In this document: positions 1 through 64,000 of the stretch, one piece after another
Position numbering within the stretch: position 1 is the first letter of the stretch
How the letters are laid out: every line of letters starts with the position of its first letter
NCBI GenBank assembly: GCA_934047225.1
Contig: OW203987.1
Span: forward strand, 1,143,501 to 1,207,500
DNA from: Ypsolopha sequella
Lineage: Eukaryota > Arthropoda > Insecta > Lepidoptera > Ypsolophidae
Direction: 5' to 3'
Length of the DNA stretch: 64,000 nt
Notes under the pieces: model-generated
What the model was told of the DNA's origin: nothing
Databases searched by the model: none
What the model saw: the letters and a program-made list of their open reading frames with translations, nothing else
Position numbers and translations under genes: made by a program

Positions 1-573
1 ATATATATTATTCTAAGCTATAAATACGGTACGCAGACGCAGACCCCGTATACATATCCATATTCCTACTAATATTATGTATCTTAGTTTGTTTATTTGT
101 TAGATTATAAATTGTATAACTCTGCCGTCGATCAACGAATAGAGCTGCAGTTTGTTGAGTTGATCTAGGTACATATTTCTAGTAGCCTGTCTCTCCGCAA
201 CAAACCTCCCGTGCCATACATTACACACACCAAAATATACTTGTCGATACTAAATAGTCAAACAATATAATAGAATCGACTCTCTTCAGAGATTGTATCT
301 CGGTCGCTTCCACTCGCTCTAGCGGCTCTAGACTAAACTTAGTGGTATTGTGATACTGCCGATTGTGTCCCTCCAACCATAAGACTCTCGCGCCATTCAA
401 ACATTACCATATAAAGAACAATGGGCAGTTGCTACACACGAGCGTTGCGGCCGGCGCCGGCGCAGGGATGAGCTGATGATGACCCTCGACTATCGCAATA
501 GGACTTGTTGAATATAAATCGATTTTGACGTACAAACTATTAGTCTTAGTTACATGAATCCAGTGTCATTTTT
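1..573. other. AT-rich DNA, nothing recognised
   Basis: No open coding segment, splice-linked exon or repeat shared with the rest of the window was recognised. Confidence 0.4.
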
Positions 574-1323
574 AGGGTTCCGTAGTACCTAACAAGTACT
601 TTATGATGGTGAGACTCCGTTGTCCGTCCGTCCGTATGTCACAGCCTCATAAGTTTAGCACCATTAAAGATAAAGATATGTTTGGCACGAAAATAGCATT
701 AATTTGCCCCCATATTACGGTGTAAAAAAAGTATGAAAAATTTTAAATAGTTCAAAATATTTCCAAAACAAAAGTGAGAAAAATAAAAAATATTGTCCTA
801 AAAATACAATAAGGGTATAAAATAGTAGATATTATAAAGCTGATTGTAAAATATATAGGTACTTTTACTATATTTACGGGCAGTGGTTTCAAGAAATCTT
901 TAAAAAACTACAAAAATATGAAAAATATGTCGATTATAGATCATAACTGGCCAATCACAAGAAAACTATAGCGATTTAAAAAAAGTTAAGCATAAATAAA
1001 GAATATAAAAAAGAAGTAAAATAAATAAAAAAGATATTTTATAAAAATACAACATGGGTATAAAATTGTAGGTATTAAAAAGCTGAATGGAAAAATATAT
1101 AGTTTGGCTGTTTTGAATTGCATCTATTTCGAGAAGACCTTGAAAAACCATGAAAAAATGTATGTCCCCCCCCCCCCTTATCTCCAAAACTGGTGGACCG
1201 AAAAATATGAAAAAAATTATGATAATATGTATTTACGTAAAGATTATAGGAAAAATAAAGCAGTTGAGAAATTCGCGAAAAAAAATTACACAATTAAATT
1301 TATCATCCACAATACGGAACCCT
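574..1323. mobile_element. AGGGTTCCGT-family interspersed element, copy 1
   Basis: Bounded by AGGGTTCCGT and its exact inverse ACGGAACCCT. The interior has a (GTCC)n stretch, 'cacagcctcataa' and two related A-rich subunits containing 'tatatttac...catctatttcgagaaa'. After the right inverse comes GCGAGTC/GACTCGC-like dyad sequence. Other copies or fragments are at 6720-7015, 14439-14904, 26298-26994, 33827-34608, 43930-44190 and 55549-55830. Non-coding and non-autonomous; superfamily not assigned. Confidence 0.75.
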
Positions 1324-1679
1324 AGGCACGTGAGTCTGACTCACACTTGACCTGTTTTTAGTTTATCTAGTCAGCTCGCTGTTATAACTTTGAATTTGCG
1401 TCGGGACCGGGTCGGGTGGCGGGGGACACTACACAGAATAACCGAAACTGCCTCTCTTGCTCCTTTCTATTCAGTGTAACTCACGACTTACATGTGATAG
1501 CGTGGTGGTTCTTTCGTGTGTTTATATAATTAATTTAGATCTGTCGATTAAAATAAATATAAGTGTAATTTGGACAATATTTATAGATACAAATAACCAG
1601 GAAGTGCATAAAAAATTATAAAAATTCAATATTTCGGCATCAGCCAGTGCTAAAGCTCGCCAGAAATATAAATAACAAC
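1324..1679. other. unique sequence before minisatellite
   Basis: Moderately GC-rich patch at 1390-1430, otherwise featureless. No supported gene. Confidence 0.35.
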
Positions 1680-3464
1680 TATCGTGGTAGAGATGATGCC
1701 GAGCTATACTGTGGAGGTACACCATCTTACTATCGTGGTAGAGATGATGCCGAGCTATACTGTGGAGGTACACCATCTTACTATTGTGGTAGAGATGATG
1801 CCGAGCTATACTGTGGAGGTACACCATCATACTATCGTGGTAGAGATGATGCCGAGCTATACTGTGGAGGTACACCATCATACTATCGTGGTAGAGATGA
1901 TGCCGAGCTATACTGTGGAGGTACACCATCATACTATCGTGGTAGAGATGATGCCGAGCTATACTGTGGAGGTACACCATCTTACTATTGTGGTAGAGAT
2001 GATGCCGAGCTATACTGTGGAGGTACACCATCTTACTATTGTGGTAGAGATGATGCCGAGCTATACTGTGGAGGTACACCATCATACTATCGTGGTAGAG
2101 ATGATGCCGAGCTATACTGTGGAGGTACACCATCTTACTATCGTGGTAGAGATGATGCCGAGCTATACTGTGGAGGTACACCATCTTACTATCGTGGTAG
2201 AGATGATGCCGAGCTATACTGTGGAGGTACACCATCTTACTATCGTGGTAGAGATGATGCCGAGCTATACTGTGGAGGTACACCATCTTACTATCGTGGT
2301 AGAGATGATGCCGAGCTATACTGTGGAGGTACACCATCTTACTATCGTGGTAGAGATGATGCCGAGCTATACTGTGGAGGTACACCATCTTACTATCGTG
2401 GTAGAGATGATGCCGAGCTATACTGTGGAGGTACACCATCTTACTATCGTGGTAGAGATGATGCCGAGCTATACTGTGGAGGTACACCATCATACTATCG
2501 TGGTAGAGATGATGCCGAGCTATACTGTGGAGGTACACCATCTTACTATCGTGGTAGAGATGATGCCGAGCTATACTGTGGAGGTACACCATCTTACTAT
2601 CGTGGTAGAGATGATGCCGAGCTATACTGTGGAGGTACACCATCTTACTATCGTGGTAGAGATGATGCCGAGCTATACTGTGGAGGTACACCATCTTACT
2701 ATCGTGGTAGAGATGATGCCGAGCTATACTGTGGAGGTACACCATCTTACTATCGTGGTAGAGATGATGCCGAGCTATACTGTGGAGGTACACCATCATA
2801 CTATCGTGGTAGAGATGATGCCGAGCTATACTGTGGAGGTACACCATCTTACTATCGTGGTAGAGATGATGCCGAGCTATACTGTGGAGGTACACCATCT
2901 TACTATCGTGGTAGAGATGATGCCGAGCTATACTGTGGAGGTACACCATCTTACTATCGTGGTAGAGATGATGCCGAGCTATACTGTGGAGGTACACCAT
3001 CTTACTATCGTGGTAGAGATGATGCCGAGCTATACTGTGGAGGTACACCATCTTACTATCGTGGTAGAGATGATGCCGAGCTATACTGTGGAGGTACACC
3101 ATCTTACTATCGTGGTAGAGATGATGCCGAGCTATACTGTGGAGGTACACCATCTTACTATCGTGGTAGAGATGATGCCGAGCTATACTGTGGAGGTACA
3201 CCATCTTACTATCGTGGTAGAGATGATGCCGAGCTATACTGTGGAGGTACACCATCTTACTATCGTGGTAGAGATGATGCCGAGCTATACTGTGGAGGTA
3301 CACCATCTTACTATCGTGGTAGAGATGATGCCGAGCTATACTGTGGAGGTACACCATCTTACTATCGTGGTAGAGATGATGCCGAGCTATACTGTGGAGG
3401 TACACCATCTTACTATCGTGGTAGAGATGATGCCGAGCTATACTGTGGAGGTACACCATCTTAC
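1680..3464. repeat. 51-bp minisatellite, exactly 35 units
   Basis: 1785 bp made of 35 units of 51 bp. A few sites vary (cgt/tgt early in the unit, catcttac/catcatac near the end). The unit lacks stops in three frames, so long artificial reading frames exist on both strands, for example a 17-residue repeat YRGRDDAELYCGGTPSY. No start context, signal peptide or splice-linked neighbour supports translation. Confidence 0.97.
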
Positions 3465-3600
3465 TCGCAAACCATCCCAAAGTTATTCGGGGGACAGTAA
3501 GAGGACAGTTCTCAGGCACAACCAGGTGGCCCACCATGCCTGGGACCGATTGATGGCGGTGTATCCATCCCCAATTGCCGCCCTTTTTATAAAACAGAGT

Positions 3601-3760
3601 GATGGGCAGCGGCGTCACTGGTGCGAGGCACCACGCTCACCAACCCGCCTGCCCGGCGTGTGTGAGTATGGGCATTTCTTCCAGGAGGACCGCCAACAGT
3701 GGCGAAATCTTGGAAAGGCCTATGTCCAGCAGTGGACGAAGACAGGCTGATGGATGGTTG
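3601..3760 (+). mobile_element. RTE-related LINE/SINE 3' tail
   Basis: Contains 'caccaacccgcctgccc', then a segment matching the 3' end of the RTE ORF at 5440-5520 ('aggcctatgtccagcagtgg'), ending in GATGG repeats. A second copy lies at 31511-31656. Likely a 5'-truncated LINE or a SINE that borrowed the LINE tail. Confidence 0.7.
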
Positions 3761-5224
3761 GATGCGTGGATGGATCGTTGGAAAGAGGCGGTTATGGGCC
3801 ACGTATAGGTACCACAATGTCTGGCGCCAAGCGAGCGAGGTGGTTTCGGGAGCGTCTCAAAGCCATTCAAAGCTGCGAAGGCACGCGCTCACATAAATGT
3901 TTCACGTTAAAACCAACGCGGCCGTGTCACGTGTGGCCCGACACAGCCCTACCCGATTTTTTGCTTAAATGTTAGCTGAAAGGCTAGTTATTCAGGACAT
4001 AACGAACCATAACGTCTCAGTTCCTTGACCTTGAAAGTTGAACCGAGTTGAACCTGCTTCTCGTGAATGATGTCCGTTACAGTAACAGAAAGAGAGAGGT
4101 TTCACGATGAGGTGGGGTGTGTACCAATATCGGGAGACAGTTACATATGTACAGAGTTTCACAAACCTGAGCCTTAGACAATTGTATATTATGTATTTTT
4201 ATCGAATACCCGTGTATGTGACGTAATTTTAAACTACGAATTCTAATGAACAACTTGTTTTACAACAGCAAATCACTTCCCCTTCCCGATACAAAATTTA
4301 AATACGAAATTACAGAAAATCACTTGATTTTTTAGCGTATTTCGTCATAGGTAGGTATAATAAAAATTTAACCGAAAAATTGAAGAAAGAATCAAGAAAT
4401 TGTATCGGTGAAACAGTGGGCATATAGCCAACAATAATCAAACGTGAGTGTTAAAGCCGCATTAAATAATAATATAATAGAAGTTGTTCAAAGAGATGTA
4501 TCGTGTACTACACATTCTGTAGCGCTTTGTCGAGAGATCCAACACATTTTTATTTTATAGTTGTGTAAAGTGTTGTACGCAACTTGTGTGATTTTATATA
4601 CGAGTTCGAAGGTTGGAGGAGGTCCATAAACCAGTGTTGTGTCGGAGGTGTCGCGTGCAGTCACTGGTTGATGGATGCCGTATCGAATCGATTGTGGCTC
4701 TCGATATAGTGCGACCCGCTTCTCGCTCTCTACCACTAATCGACTCGTGTCGCCTCTCTACCGTATAATTGGATACTGGATTAGACTTCCTAGGTATACC
4801 TACTACTTGATAATGAACGCCTATAAATAGAAACAAACTGCGTCTTATTTTAGTATGGATTGATTAATAATTTTAGTAAGTTTCACTCGGCGTCGTGCAC
4901 TTTTGATAACTTAGGATGCTATGTAATTCTAACCCAGCTAACATGGCAGTAGGCTGTATGGATCTGTGCTCCGTCCCAGGGCGGTAGTGCATGCAGGTCG
5001 CGCCGCTTGCCCGCCCGGGCGAGTGCCTGCAGGTACCGCATGTCACGCCGCCCGCCCGCCCCGGGCGAGTACTTGCAGGTTCCACAGGTCACGCCGCCCG
5101 AACGCGCGTGCTAAATCGCGGCCAAGCATTCTGAACTCTTTGTAAGAGACTTTGGGACTTTTTGTATATTTGTATATAATAGACATTGAAATATGCTTGA
5201 GATATCTTTGATGGATAAAATCCG
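3761..5224. other. intergenic, with short GC-rich repeats
   Basis: Mostly unassigned AT-rich DNA. At about 4985-5100 a GC-rich stretch repeats 'cgccgcccgcccgggcgagt'-like sequence two to three times at about 54-bp spacing. No supported gene. Confidence 0.4.
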
Positions 5225-5530
5225 AAACGAAGATATCCGTCAGTGATCGAAGGTGACCGACATAGCCTGCCGAATCAGTAACTTGAAGTGGCAGTGGACT
5301 GGCCATATTTGTCGCCGACGTGATAACCGTTGGGGCCTTAAGGCATTGGAATGGAGACCACGTACAGCAAAGCGCAGTGTAGGCCGGCCTCGTGCCCGCT
5401 GGACTGACGATCTGAAGGGCGTTGCGGGTGGCGGCTGGATGAGGATGACTGAGGACTGCCAAGAGTGGCGTAATATTGGGGAGGCCTATGTACAGCAGTG
5501 GACGAATACGGGCTGATGGATGGATGGATA
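5225..5530 (+). mobile_element. RTE-clade LINE ORF C-terminus
   Basis: An open 87-codon segment reads LKWQWTGHICRRRDNRWG, then EWRPRTAKRSVGRPRARWTDD and EAYVQQWTNTG-stop. This is the familiar C-terminus of lepidopteran RTE-type endonuclease/reverse transcriptases. It is followed by (GATGGATG), the clade's usual microsatellite tail. Heavily 5'-truncated. Confidence 0.85.
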
Positions 5531-5639
5531 CATTGAAACAGTAAAATGAGTGTTTCACACAATGTCACTCGTATATCGACACTAAGGAACTGTTGAACAT
5601 TATAAAGTACTTTAAGTCTGTAGAAAGAAACTATTGCGT

Positions 5640-6000
5640 AGTAGTTGAGTGATCTTCAAAGTGCAGATGTTCATCGATAATAAGACCTAAATTTCTTGCT
5701 ACAGAGACTCTTTCAATGGGTTGTCCCTTTGTAAGACTTTTTGGGTGTTTTAGGATGATTTGATTGTATTAACTATTTTTTTTGATCCCAAAATCATGGA
5801 CTTTGACTTTGCAGGATTCAAAGAAAGACAGTTCTGTTCAACCCATTTAGAGATGCAATTTAAATCATGGTTAATACTGTCCACAGTTGAAGCTAAGTTA
5901 GTACAATGTGTAGAACGATACATTTGTAAATCATCGGTATAAAGATGGAATCTGCAAGATGATATCGGGTGAACTCAATCTGCACTTTGGCAGTACTAGC
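5640..6000 (-). mobile_element. Jockey-type LINE reverse transcriptase fragment
   Basis: On the minus strand, LYTDDLQMYRS (the x-x-D-D catalytic box), then LNCISKWVEQNCLSLNPAKSK and VARNLGLIIDEHLHFEDH. These are consecutive landmarks of Jockey-clade reverse transcriptase. Frameshifts and stops make it dead. Confidence 0.75.
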
Positions 6001-6719
6001 ATCAAACCAGGGATATGATAGTTTTCGATATAATGATAGTTAGGGCCGAAATATATCGAGTAAAAACTTATTTTATTGTTTTACTATTAATAAATAAAGA
6101 AAATAAATAAATAAAGCTTAAAAAAGTTTAATATAATATATTTATTAACATAGTTTAGAAAGCATCAATGTACAATCAAACGTCCTGGAAATGTCAAGCA
6201 GAGTGAGAATAGTACCTTCACCAGCTTCTTGAGAAGATAATATTAGGTCTTTACATACGAAATTGCCGTTTTCTATAGAAAATTTAAAGGAAACTCATTG
6301 TTGTTCAGTACCTACTAACATTTTTGCATTTTTTTAGGAATGACAAATCCAAATTATGTAATTTCTTTTGTGTATGAATGAGACAACATTAAGCTAACAG
6401 CAACAGTAATTTCATTAAAAAAAAATCTCAGCTATAAAAAAATATTACGAATCTTATCATGGGAATGGATGCCATTTAGAACGAACTGTTTTTGAAAATT
6501 TAATTTTGGTTATCAACTGACAATAAAAAATTTTTAACACGTAGATGTAAAACCATGAAATCAATTTTCAAACAAAAAACAAATCATTGAAATAGCTATT
6601 AAGTTACAGGAATTATGAACTCATGAATCTGTAAGAAGATTTCGGCAATTTCATATGTAAAGACCTATTATATTGCCATAAACGTCGAAAAAAGAATGTA
6701 GAGAATATAATATAGGTAT
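6001..6719. other. AT-rich, nothing recognised
   Basis: Low-complexity AT-rich DNA with an A/T-rich tail (6100-6150) next to the LINE fragment. No gene supported. Confidence 0.35.
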
Positions 6720-7015
6720 CAAATTGTAAGTATTACAGAGCTGATTGTAAAAATATATAGTTTGGCTATATTTACTTGCATCTATTTCGAGAAATTCTCG
6801 AATAACCATAAAAAATGTATACCCCAATTATCTCCAAAACTGGTGGACCGTAAAATATGAAAAAAAAACATGGTAATATGAGTTTACGTAATGATTACAG
6901 GTAAATTTATAGCGGTTGAGAAATTCACGAAAAACAATTACAAAGTTAAATTTATCAATTTCAGTACGAAACTCTAGGTACGCGAGTCTGACTCGCATTT
7001 GGCCGGTTTTTTTTT
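6720..7015. mobile_element. AGGGTTCCGT-family fragment (right half)
   Basis: Matches the right-hand subunit of the 574-1323 element ('tagtttggctatatttacttgcatc', 'aaactggtggaccg') and its terminal 'aggtacgcgagtctgactcgc' dyad. Confidence 0.7.
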
Positions 7016-7107
7016 TCTCAAGTGTCAGCACTTTTATTTTAAATTTTACATATTTTCTTTTACTTATTTCTTTTCAGAAATACAATAATAAATCATCCTT
7101 AATTATA

Positions 7108-7659
7108 CAGAGTGTAATCGTTAAGTGTGACCAGGCGATTATTCCGTAACTATTACAGATATCAAAAAAATTTAAACTGATATCGAAAGTACGTTACCTA
7201 ATCAGTGAAATGACATCAATAACTTTTTGAAAATCAAACGAGAAGTATCCAACATTTTGACATTAAACATTCACATACATTGTATCGCACAACAAGGACG
7301 TCACTTCGAACATCTGCTTTGAATACAAAATTTTGTACTTACTAAGAAATAAATATTATTCAATTAAAAGATAGTTTTATTACTTTGTTATGTTAATAAA
7401 CAGTTTCCTTTAAGATCAGTACTAAGCTAAAATAACCTTTTAAAATAAGGAAACTAAAACCTTTCTACTAATCTCATACTAAATGTATGTTTGTGAATGT
7501 TTAATGTCAAAATTTTGGATACTTCTCGTTTGATTTTCAAAAAGTTATTGATGTCATTTCACTGATTAGGTAACGTACTTTCGATATCAGTTTAAATTTT
7601 TTTGATATCTGTAATAGTTACGGACTAATCGCCTGGTCACACTTAACGATTACAACCTG
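7108..7659. mobile_element. TATA-flanked foldback element
   Basis: Arms of about 170 bp (7108-7276 and 7492-7659) are nearly perfect inverse copies. Termini are CAGAGTGTAATCG and its inverse CGATTACAACCTG. TATA stands directly outside both ends (7104-7107, 7660-7663), consistent with a target duplication of TA or TATA. The central loop (about 215 bp) has no coding sequence. MITE-like. Confidence 0.85.
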
Positions 7660-7663
7660 TATA

Positions 7664-8052
7664 GGTAATATAGGAATCGCGAGCATATAGGCAGACAGAT
7701 ATAAATGACCAATGTTTGTAAATGTGATAATAATTATCATAACGTGATAGTGATAGCGGCTTGTGTAGTTAATAAACAATTAATGTCAATTACCTTTTCA
7801 TAATTTCTCATTACCTGTTGAATGCTTGTTGTGGCTCGATCGTCTATGACTTGTTTATTTATGAACTGAATGCATCTCGTCTCTATAATAGCGGTGAGCG
7901 GTCTGTTTACACTTACCGGGTACCTCATTCATAACAATAAGACGATCGAACACAAAACGTTATTTTTATTTATTTATTTAATTTAGCTGCATTCATGTTC
8001 ATAATGTCGGTACGCTAGTGATGAGAGGTCGTGAGGGTGTCCCGTCTGCGTG
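7664..8052. promoter_or_regulatory. region upstream of crumbs exon 1
   Basis: Spacer between the foldback and the exon 1 ATG. It contains a T-rich tract and TTTAG at about 7960-7985 that could be a 3' splice site for an upstream untranslated exon. No convincing TATA or initiator set was found. Confidence 0.25.
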
Positions 8053-62738
<54,686 letters not shown>

Positions 62739-62975
62739 GTACGTCACACATTACTATAACATGTTACGGTTGATACAATTGAAGCTTCTTTTTGTTTGGT
62801 ATGCTAACTGAGAACATAGTCTGGTATTTTTATAGAAAGCATTTTTATAATAAAAATAAAATTTTAATTGTTTGTATGCTAAATGGTTTCGTAATGTCAA
62901 ATACTCGACATTCAGGCTCCAAAATAAATAAAGTCAATAACGAACAAAATAAAACCGCCATTTGAAAATAAAGAT

Positions 62976-63188
62976 AGACTCAGCCCACATCCACCCACTG
63001 TTGGACATAGGCCTCTTCTTCTCCACGCCATTGCTGTCTGTCTCTCGTGTGCGGTCTACCCACTGAACGTTTTCCTGTCCTCGGCTGCCACTCTGTAACT
63101 GCCCTAGTCCACTGTCAGTCTTCCCATCTAGCCAGATGTCCCGCCCGTCTCCACTTAACTGTCGCAATTCGTTTAACAACATTTTCAT
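62976..63188 (-). mobile_element. RTE-type LINE C-terminus, degenerate
   Basis: Minus strand: VKWRRAGHLARWED, stop, EWQPRTGKRSVGRPHTR, RQQWRGEEEAYVQQWVDVG, stop. Same domain as 5253-5516 but with small deletions and a nonsense codon. Confidence 0.75.
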
Positions 63189-63354
63189 CAAACTTTACTG
63201 TTAACAATTCTAACTTTAAATATACCATTTTACATTTGTGTCCTCATTGCCCAATAATAAATATACTGCAATTAATATAATACATATATGGCAGCCTATA
63301 AATGGTAAAAATTACGAAATCGACAGTATCTTAAATATTTTTTTGTATTTCTGT

Positions 63355-64000
63355 GTATCTAGCACGCGCCAGAGATACAGCGTCTATCTACCCTACGTGC
63401 GCTCTCACGCATACCGCGCTTTTCAATGTGCGAGAGAGCAAGTATGATGGAAAGACACTGTATAGACGGCGCGTGCTAGAGATACAGCGTCTATCTATCC
63501 TACGTGCGCTCTCACGCATACCGCGCTTTTCAATGTGCGAGAGAGCAAGTATGATGGAAAGACACTGTATAGACGGCGCGTGCTAGAGATACAGCGTCTA
63601 TCTACCCTACGTGCGCTCTCACGCATACCGCGCTTTTCAATGTGCGAGAGAGCAAGTATGATGGAAAGACACTGTATAGACGGCGCGTGCTAGAGATACA
63701 GCGTCTATCTATCCTACGTGCGCTCTCACGCATACCGCGCTTTTCAATGTGCGAGAGAGCAAGTATGATGGAAAGACACTGTATAGACGGCGCGTGCTAG
63801 AGATACAGCGTCTATCTATCCTACGTGCGCTCTCACGCATACCGCGCTTTTCAATGTGCGAGAGAGCAAGTATGATGGAAAGACACTGTATAGACGGCGC
63901 GTGCTAGAGATACAGCGTCTATCTATCCTACATGCGCTCTCACGCATACCGCGCTTTTCAATGTGCGAGAGAGCAAGTATGATGGAAAGACACTGTATAG
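63355..64000. repeat. 107-bp tandem repeat, 6 units, runs off window
   Basis: 'gatacagcgtctatct' recurs at 63374, 63481, 63588 and onward, a 107-bp period. Each unit begins and ends with inverse sequences (TCTAGCACGCGCC / GGCGCGTGCTAGA), so a unit resembles a small terminal-inverted-repeat element amplified in tandem. Confidence 0.95.

Noticed and set aside
1465..1505. Arthropod initiator plus DPE promoter
   Set aside because: TCAGT is present, but the +28 position only partly fits a DPE, and no transcript unit follows directly.
1522..3750. Three long reading frames over the 51-bp repeat as genes
   Set aside because: All come from one stop-free 51-bp unit and exist on both strands; nothing outside the repeat supports translation.
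5043..5558. 171-codon minus-strand frame
   Set aside because: Antisense shadow of the RTE LINE C-terminus plus a GC-rich repeat.

Overview
The window is animal, almost certainly insect and probably lepidopteran, genomic DNA. Short GC-rich exons with clean AG/GT splice sites sit in long AT-rich introns packed with satellites, foldback elements, SINEs and RTE/Jockey-type LINE fragments. There is no prokaryotic gene organisation. The lepidopteran guess rests on repeat families I recognise: the AGGGTTCCGT element, SINEs carrying a 'gatagggctcatcacg / aatcgtcggtgaaa' motif, and RTE 3' tails.

One large plus-strand gene organises the window: the ortholog of Drosophila crumbs (apical polarity determinant). 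I place 25 consecutive exons from 8053 (exon 1, tentative; exon 2 onward secure from 29229) to 62738. Every splice phase matches. Together they encode about 1,382 residues: an N-terminal signal/hydrophobic region, a laminin-G domain (exons 2-4), about 21 EGF-like domains (exons 5-22), a second laminin-G domain (exons 23-25) and a further EGF. The gene runs off the right edge, so the remaining LamG/EGF units, the transmembrane segment and the cytoplasmic tail are not here.

A second complete gene is nested on the minus strand in crumbs intron 15 (48016-52044). It has three exons and encodes a 722-residue mitochondrial circularly permuted GTPase of the NOA1/YqeH family. Its stop codon and AATAAA signal lie within about 50 bp of a crumbs splice donor.

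Layout: 1-8052, upstream DNA with a 35-unit 51-bp minisatellite, LINE/SINE pieces and a TATA-flanked foldback element. 8053-29228, crumbs exon 1 and a 21-kb intron holding a 54-unit 112-bp array (6.05 kb), a 40-bp array (2.9 kb), smaller arrays and a 1.8-kb foldback. 29229-47964, exons 2-15 with five element-rich introns. 47965-52676, nested NOA1. 52677-62738, exons 16-25. 62739-64000, start of intron 25 with a 107-bp array running off the end.

I see no evidence of a wholly new multi-gene system. The most notable points are the nested NOA1, partial duplications of two LamG exons just downstream of their parents, a hAT MITE with a perfect target-site duplication sitting on the acceptor side of exon 6, and the exactly phased satellite arrays, one starting 19 bp after the exon 1 donor.
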